Assembly: GCA_964517215.1 (NCBI GenBank)
Contig: CAZFBR010000054.1
Coordinates: 1 to 16,842, forward strand
Direction of reading: 5' to 3'
Length of the DNA stretch: 16,842 nt
DNA from: CAZFBR01 sp035353495 [NCBI: uncultured bacterium]
GTDB taxonomy: Bacteria > DAOPZR01
Below the pieces are notes generated by a model. It saw nothing but the letters and a program-made list of their open reading frames with translations. It did no database searches and was not told the DNA's origin. Shown here piece after piece: positions 12,771 to 16,842 of the stretch. Made by a program: the position numbers and the translations under genes. The stretch's first letter is position 1. Every line of letters starts with the position of its first letter.

Positions 12771-13792
12771 TCAAGGAAGCGCTGAAGCGCTGGCTGGAAC
12801 GGCAGGATGTAAGTGAAGACGAGGCCTGCGCGGTCATGGGTGAAATCATGCGCGGCGAGGCGACGCCGGCACAGGTGGGCGGCGTGCTGGTGGCGCTGCG
12901 CATGAAGAACGAAACCGCTGCGGAACTGGCGGGCATGGTGCGCGGCATGCGCACGGCCATGGTCACGGTGAATGCGGGAACCCCTGATGCAATCGATTCC
13001 TGCGGCACGGGCGGCGACGGCACCCACACCTTCAACATTTCGACCGCTGCGGCGCTGGTCGCCGCCGGGGCGGGGGCCACGGTGGCCAAACACGGCAACC
13101 GCTCGGTATCGTCGCTGTGCGGCAGTGCGGACGTGTTTGAAGCGCTGGGGGTGAACATCAACCCCGGCAGGGAGGCGGTCGAGCGGCTGCTGCGCGAGGT
13201 GAAAATCGCGTTTCTGTTTGCCCCGGCCTTTCATCCCGCCATGAAGCATGCGGTCGGCCCGCGGCGCGAACTGGGGGTGCGCACCGTGTTCAACCTGCTC
13301 GGTCCGTTGTGCAATCCCGCGCAGGTGCGACGCCAGCTGGTCGGGGTTTACTCCCGCGCCGCGCAGGACCTGATGGCGGGAGCGCTGGCGCGGCTGGATA
13401 CACGGCACGCGCTGCTGGTCAACAGCGGCGACGGTCTCGATGAGATCTCGCTGGCCGGTCCGACCCGCGCGCTGGAAGTAAAGCAGGGTGCGGTGAGCGA
13501 ACTGCTGATCGATCCGGCGGCGCACGGCCTGGCGCGCGCGGAACTGGCGTCGTTGCGCGGCGGTGACGCCGCCGTCAATGCGCAAATCATCACGGAAATC
13601 CTTGCGGGGAGCGGCACGGCGGCGCAGCGGGATATTGTCCTGCTGAACGCGGCGGCGGCCCTGCTGGTGGCGGACCGGGCAGCAACCATAGCCGACGGCC
13701 TGACCCTGGCGCGGCAGAGCATTGCGTCGGGCGCGGCACGCGGGGTGCTGGGCCAGCTGCGGGCGCTGGCGCCCGCCCCGGCACAAGCGTAA
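12767..13792 (+). CDS. trpD: Anthranilate phosphoribosyltransferase
   Basis: A 341-residue enzyme that joins anthranilate to PRPP, the second step of tryptophan synthesis from chorismate, in the cytosol. The PRPP loop D-S-C-G-T-G-G-D-G (77-85) and NIST (90-93), the KHGNRSVSS stretch (108-116) with GSADVFEALGVN (119-130), and NLLGPLCNP around 195-203 are all present, and the length matches stand-alone TrpD. The start is GTG 12767, six bases after GGGAGG. This start overlaps the VanZ stop; an upstream ATG at 12713 would add 18 residues inside VanZ and lacks support. No trpG fusion. It is followed after 13 bases by trpCF. The other tryptophan genes (trpE, G, B, A) are not in this window. Confidence 0.95.
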   Translation: MIKEALKRWLERQDVSEDEACAVMGEIMRGEATPAQVGGVLVALRMKNETAAELAGMVRGMRTAMVTVNAGTPDAIDSCGTGGDGTHTFNISTAAALVAAGAGATVAKHGNRSVSSLCGSADVFEALGVNINPGREAVERLLREVKIAFLFAPAFHPAMKHAVGPRRELGVRTVFNLLGPLCNPAQVRRQLVGVYSRAAQDLMAGALARLDTRHALLVNSGDGLDEISLAGPTRALEVKQGAVSELLIDPAAHGLARAELASLRGGDAAVNAQIITEILAGSGTAAQRDIVLLNAAAALLVADRAATIADGLTLARQSIASGAARGVLGQLRALAPAPAQA

Positions 13793-13805
13793 GCACAGCC
13801 GGTTC

Positions 13806-15179
13806 ATGAACAAGCTTGCGGAGATTTGCGCGGCGCGGGCGCAGCGTACCGGGGCGGGAAACCGGCAGCTGCCCGAGCGCCTGCCGGATCTGCCGGCGCG
13901 GCGCGATTGGGCGGGCGCCCTGCGCGCGCGGCGCGGCGCGATCATCGCTGAATGCAAATCCGCGTCACCCAGCCAGGGGCTGATCCGGGGCGCCTATGAC
14001 CCGGCGGCGCTGGCGCGCACCTATCAGTGCGGCGGCGCGGACGCACTCTCGGTCCTGACCGAACCGCAATGGTTCGGCGGCAGCGACGACCATCTGCGCG
14101 CGGTACGGGCGGCGGTGCCGCTGCCGGTACTGCGCAAGGATTTCATGCTCGACCCGCTCGATCTGCTGGAAAGCCGCCTGCTCGGCGCGGACGCGGTCCT
14201 GCTCATCGTCGCGGCGCTCGGGGACAAATTGCCGCTGATGCTCGCTGCGGCGCAGCGGGTGGGTGCGGACGCGCTGGTTGAGGTGCATGACGCGGCAGAA
14301 CTCGACCGGGCAGTGCGCGCGGGGGCGGCGATCATCGGCATCAATAACCGCGATTTGCGCACGCTGAAAATCGACTTGGCGACAACCGAGAAGTTGGCGG
14401 CGCAGGTGCCGGCGGGGACACTGCTGATCAGCGAAAGCGGGATTGAGACGGGTGCGGATTTTGCCCGGGTGCGGCGCGCGGGGGCGCGGGCGGCGTTGAT
14501 CGGGACCGCGCTGTCACGGCAGCCCGATGCGGCGGCGGCGCTGACGCGGTTGCGGCGCGGGTCCGGGGTCGAGGTGAAGATCTGCGGGGTGACGCAGCCG
14601 GCGCAGGCGCAGGCCATCGCGGCGCTGGGCGCGGATTATATCGGCATCAATTTCTATGCGCCGTCGCCGCGGTCGGTGGCTGCGGCGCGCGGGGCGGAGG
14701 TGGCGGCCGCGGCGCGGGCCGGCGGGGCGCGCACGGTCGGGATATTCGTCGACGAGGATGCGGGGCGGGTGCGCGATCTTGCGGACCGTTGCCGGCTCGA
14801 TTTCGTGCAGCTGCACGGCAGCGAGACGCCGGCCTACGCTGCGGCGCTCGCGCTGCCATACCTCAAGGCATTCAAGGTGAACGCGGCATTCACGGCGGCG
14901 CAGGCGCAGGACTACGCCGGTGCGGCGGCGTGGCTGTTCGATGCGGGGAGCAGCGCGCTGGCAGGCGGGACGGGACAGACATTCGACTGGTCGCGCCTCG
15001 CCGCGGTGCCGCGGCAGCGCCCCCTGCTGCTGGCGGGCGGCATCACCCCGGACAACGCTGCGGCGGGGGTGGCGGCGGCTGATCCCGATGTGCTTGATCT
15101 TGCGTCGGGAGTGGAGTCAGCCCCGGGGATCAAGGATATGGCGAAGGTCGCGCAGCTGCTGCGCGCGGTCGGGCGTTAG
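13806..15179 (+). CDS. trpCF: Fused indole-3-glycerol-phosphate synthase / phosphoribosylanthranilate isomerase
   Basis: A 457-residue bifunctional protein for two consecutive tryptophan steps (the isomerase TrpF, then the synthase TrpC). Residues 1-250 are TrpC: IIAECKSASPSQG (46-58, with Glu49 and Lys51), LRKDFMLDP with K111 as the expected general acid, VEVHD with E159, INNRD at 179-183 and ISESGI. Residues 255-457 are TrpF: VKICGVTQ (257-264) with the catalytic Cys260, GINFYAPSPRSV, FVQLHGSE (333-340), LFDAGS with Asp379 and LASGVESAPGIKD. The arrangement and length (453 in Escherichia coli TrpCF) match the fused enteric enzyme. Both active sites look intact. Fusion outside enteric bacteria is uncommon. 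The stop overlaps the convergent DUF2007-like stop by four bases, leaving no room for a separate terminator. Confidence 0.95.
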   Translation: MNKLAEICAARAQRTGAGNRQLPERLPDLPARRDWAGALRARRGAIIAECKSASPSQGLIRGAYDPAALARTYQCGGADALSVLTEPQWFGGSDDHLRAVRAAVPLPVLRKDFMLDPLDLLESRLLGADAVLLIVAALGDKLPLMLAAAQRVGADALVEVHDAAELDRAVRAGAAIIGINNRDLRTLKIDLATTEKLAAQVPAGTLLISESGIETGADFARVRRAGARAALIGTALSRQPDAAAALTRLRRGSGVEVKICGVTQPAQAQAIAALGADYIGINFYAPSPRSVAAARGAEVAAAARAGGARTVGIFVDEDAGRVRDLADRCRLDFVQLHGSETPAYAAALALPYLKAFKVNAAFTAAQAQDYAGAAAWLFDAGSSALAGGTGQTFDWSRLAAVPRQRPLLLAGGITPDNAAAGVAAADPDVLDLASGVESAPGIKDMAKVAQLLRAVGR

Positions 15180-15565
15180 CCGGCCAACCATCCCAGCAAC
15201 GACAGCAGGACATCGGCAAACCACACCAGCAGGGCGCAGCGTACCGCCCAGCGCCAGAACCGGCGCAGACGCTGATTGCCGCCGAGAAACCCCCATGGTC
15301 CGGGATCGTCGGGGGCTGCAGCAGGGGGAAAGGTCGCGAGCAGGGTCAGCGCGCTTTCAGCCTGCGGCTCGGGCACCAAGACCGAGTAGTCGATTCCCGG
15401 TCCGCTGGCCGGCGACGGCAGCGACGCATACATCACCCCGCCGATTAATTCCTGCTGCACAAACGCAGTTATTCCGGATTGACGCAGGTATTCTGCCGTC
15501 GGGAGCGCGTCGGTATAGCGCTTGAGCCGGCAGACCACCACCCGGCGTGCCGGGAACAACGGCAT
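15176..15565 (-). CDS. DUF2007-like protein with C-terminal membrane segment
   Basis: A 129-residue protein, downstream partner of the cyclophilin gene. Residues 8-85 resemble DUF2007 (putative signal-transducing protein): RRVVVCRLKRYTDALPTAEY, then a QQELIGG turn and SVLVPEPQAESALTLLATF, the pattern of a small ferredoxin-like fold. A basic stretch (QRLRRFWRWAV) precedes a C-terminal membrane helix (about 110-127). The ATG overlaps the upstream stop as TAATG, so it is translated with the isomerase. The function of the family is not established. Confidence in the DUF2007 call is moderate because it rests on pattern only. Confidence 0.6.
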   Translation of the reverse strand: MPLFPARRVVVCRLKRYTDALPTAEYLRQSGITAFVQQELIGGVMYASLPSPASGPGIDYSVLVPEPQAESALTLLATFPPAAAPDDPGPWGFLGGNQRLRRFWRWAVRCALLVWFADVLLSLLGWLAG

Positions 15566-16188
15566 TATTCGCTGATGATCCGCACTTCCCGGATAACGAT
15601 GAGCGGCACCGGCAGGTCGGTGAAGGCGCCGCCGCGATTGGTTTTCGGCGCGGTGGCAATGGCGCGGACGATATCCATGCCCTGGGTGACCTTGCCGAAC
15701 ACGGCGTAATTCCGGTCGAGGAACGGATGCGGGCCATCGCATATATAGAACTGCGACGAGGCGGAATTGGGATCGGAGCCGCGGGCCATGGCCAGCGCGC
15801 CGTTAACGTGGGTCAGGGACGGGCTGATCTCCAGCGGTACCTGCCCCAGCGGCGACGGTTTCTGCCGGCCTTCCTGGTCAAAACCGCCGGCCTGAATCAC
15901 ATGGCTGATTCCGCCGCCGTCGAGATTGGCCACCCGGTGAAAAATCAGGCCGGTATAGAACCCCTGTTTGACCAGCGCGATGAAGTTGGCAACGGTGCGC
16001 GGGGCCTGGTCGGTGTACAGCTCGACTTCGATCTGGCCCGCGCTGGTGACGATGAGCGCGCGGGCGACATGTCCCGGCGTTGCGGGGGCCGGGGGGGTCG
16101 CGGCGGCCGGTGCGGCCGGCGGGTCGGGTTGGCAACCGATGAGGAAGCAACCGGTGAGCAGCAGGAGGAAAACAGCCAGTGATTTCAT
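15565..16188 (-). CDS. Lipoprotein cyclophilin-type peptidyl-prolyl cis-trans isomerase
   Basis: A 207-residue protein. The N-terminal signal has two possible lipoboxes, L-T-G-C14 and L-I-G-C19, followed by an Ala/Pro linker. Residues about 40-205 are a cyclophilin domain: VELYTDQAPRTVANFIAL, GLIFHRVANL, VIQAGGFDQEG, ALAMARGSDPNSASSQFYI and NYAVFGKVTQGMDIV, which include the F-H-R-V, Q-x-G-G and Q-F-Y motifs of the active site. It would catalyse proline isomerisation in folding proteins at the periplasmic face. The ATG at 16188 has GGAG eight bases upstream; longer readings of the frame would run through the hairpin into the end of the dehydrogenase gene and are not credible. Confidence 0.9.
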   Translation of the reverse strand: MKSLAVFLLLLTGCFLIGCQPDPPAAPAAATPPAPATPGHVARALIVTSAGQIEVELYTDQAPRTVANFIALVKQGFYTGLIFHRVANLDGGGISHVIQAGGFDQEGRQKPSPLGQVPLEISPSLTHVNGALAMARGSDPNSASSQFYICDGPHPFLDRNYAVFGKVTQGMDIVRAIATAPKTNRGGAFTDLPVPLIVIREVRIISE

Positions 16189-16223
16189 GAGTGAATCTCC
16201 TTGATGATGGTGGTTGTACTGAC

Positions 16224-16252
16224 GGACGCGCCGGCAACCGGCCGGCGCGTCC
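16224..16252. terminator. Perfect 12-bp GC-rich stem-loop between two minus-strand genes
   Basis: GGACGCGCCGGC (16224-16235), loop of five, GCCGGCGCGTCC (16241-16252). It lies 25 bases past the dehydrogenase stop on that strand. The stem is strong, but neither strand has a T-run after it, so it is not a standard intrinsic terminator. It may stabilise the mRNA end or separate the two genes. Confidence 0.5.
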
Positions 16253-16277
16253 GGGTGTGTTGCTTGTCGGGCAAACC

Positions 16278-16842
16278 TCAGGGGTAAATCCCGCGGTGCC
16301 TGAGCGCTTCGGCAACTTTGCCGATGGCGACCATGTAGGCGCCGAGTCGCATCGGCACCTTTTCCTGCTGCGTGCGCTCCCACACTTCACTGAAGGCGAA
16401 ATCCATGACCTGGCGTAGCCGTTCGTTGACGTCGGCTTCGCTCCAGAAATACTCCTGCAGGCCCTGCACCCACTCGAAGTAGGAGACGGTGACGCCGCCG
16501 GCGTTGGCGAGAATGTCGGGCACCACGGTCACCCCGCGATCGGTGAGGATGCGGTCGGCTTCAGGCGTGGTCGGGCCGTTGGCGCCCTCCACGACGATCT
16601 TTGCCTTGATTTTGGGCGCATTGTCGCGGGTGATCACCCCTTCGAGCGCGGCGGGAACGAGCACGTCGCACTTGCAGGTGATCAGGTCATCGGGGCAGAT
16701 GGCGTCGGCCTTTCGGTAGCCCTTGATGCCGCGGTTTTTCTGGCTGTAGGCGAGCAGGTCGGGGATGTCGATGCCATTGGCGTTGTAGAGTGCGCCCGTG
16801 ACATCGCTGACCCCGACGATCCGGCAGCCGGCCTCGCTGAGC
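16278..16842 (-). CDS. gdhA: Glutamate dehydrogenase family, C-terminal part (cut by the right edge)
   Basis: About 188 residues of the C-terminal half of a Glu/Leu/Phe/Val dehydrogenase, entering through the right edge. The coenzyme domain is clear: GCRIVGVSDVTGALYNANGI near the edge, CDVLVPAALEGVIT, then IVVEGANGPTTPEAD, PDILANAGGVTVSYFEWVQGL and a C-terminal helix ending RHRGIYP. These are the standard motifs of this NAD(P)-dependent enzyme, which interconverts glutamate and 2-oxoglutarate plus ammonia in the cytosol. The N-terminal catalytic part with the active-site Lys residues lies outside, so the substrate (glutamate rather than a branched-chain amino acid) is likely but not proven. 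A GC stem-loop follows its stop. Confidence 0.9.
   Translation of the reverse strand, partial: LSEAGCRIVGVSDVTGALYNANGIDIPDLLAYSQKNRGIKGYRKADAICPDDLITCKCDVLVPAALEGVITRDNAPKIKAKIVVEGANGPTTPEADRILTDRGVTVVPDILANAGGVTVSYFEWVQGLQEYFWSEADVNERLRQVMDFAFSEVWERTQQEKVPMRLGAYMVAIGKVAEALRHRGIYP

Noticed and set aside
12401-13957. 518-codon minus-strand frame across VanZ, trpD and trpC
   Set aside because: It lies opposite three clear enzyme or membrane genes; the translation is low-complexity and basic, as expected from GC-rich antisense.
16224-16252. Classical rho-independent terminator
   Set aside because: The stem is perfect but no T-run follows on either strand, so I kept it only as a stem-loop with uncertain terminator function.

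Overview
The window is GC-rich DNA from a Gram-negative (diderm) bacterium. The evidence is three predicted lipoproteins with lipoboxes (one with an OmpA-type peptidoglycan-binding domain), sigma70-like promoters and a CcdA-type redox system. I cannot fix the phylum from sequence alone. The gene content fits a metal-exposed, probably anaerobic or facultative lineage, and the TrpC-TrpF fusion does not place it in a lineage by itself.

Left part (1-3325): accessory DNA. It holds a reading frame cut by the left edge, a hicBA-type toxin-antitoxin pair on the minus strand with a near-consensus promoter, a weak orphan ORF, and a minus-strand AAA+ ATPase with a DUF4143/PD-(D/E)XK-like C-terminus. It ends with two gene corpses: the C-terminus of an IS630-family transposase and a frameshifted C-terminus resembling a FAD-binding oxidase. 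A 19-bp direct repeat lies in the AT-rich spacer upstream of the ATPase.

Middle (3326-10259): a compact plus-strand arsenic/thiol island in two ArsR-controlled modules. Module 1 starts at a consensus promoter (TTGACA-17-TATAAT) and encodes an ArsR without the usual CxC motif but with a Cys-Cys pair near the C-terminus, a 431-residue ArsP/DUF318-type permease, a CPKC mini-thioredoxin, a DGC-type cysteine-rich protein, a lipoprotein thioredoxin and a CcdA-like membrane electron carrier. Module 2 starts at a promoter overlapped by a perfect dyad and encodes a classical CVC-type ArsR, a second ArsP-like permease, a 60-residue Cys-rich protein, an exported protein with a Cys-rich tail and an Acr3-type arsenite efflux carrier. 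Gaps are short and several stops and starts overlap (TAATG, ATGA), so each module looks like an operon. No arsC reductase or arsM methylase is present. The two CSC-motif permeases, the transmembrane thiol relay and the repeated cysteine-rich termini suggest a system moving or reducing thiol-reactive arsenicals or related metal species. That function is inference.

Right part (10272-16842): chromosomal housekeeping-type genes. A minus-strand TolB-like beta-propeller protein and a plus-strand OmpA-family lipoprotein are fired from back-to-back promoters, and the propeller mRNA looks leaderless. The lipoprotein is followed by a VanZ-family protein, trpD and a fused trpC-trpF. Converging from the other side are a glutamate dehydrogenase (cut by the right edge), a GC stem-loop, a lipoprotein cyclophilin-type peptidyl-prolyl isomerase and a DUF2007-like membrane protein whose stop overlaps that of trpCF.
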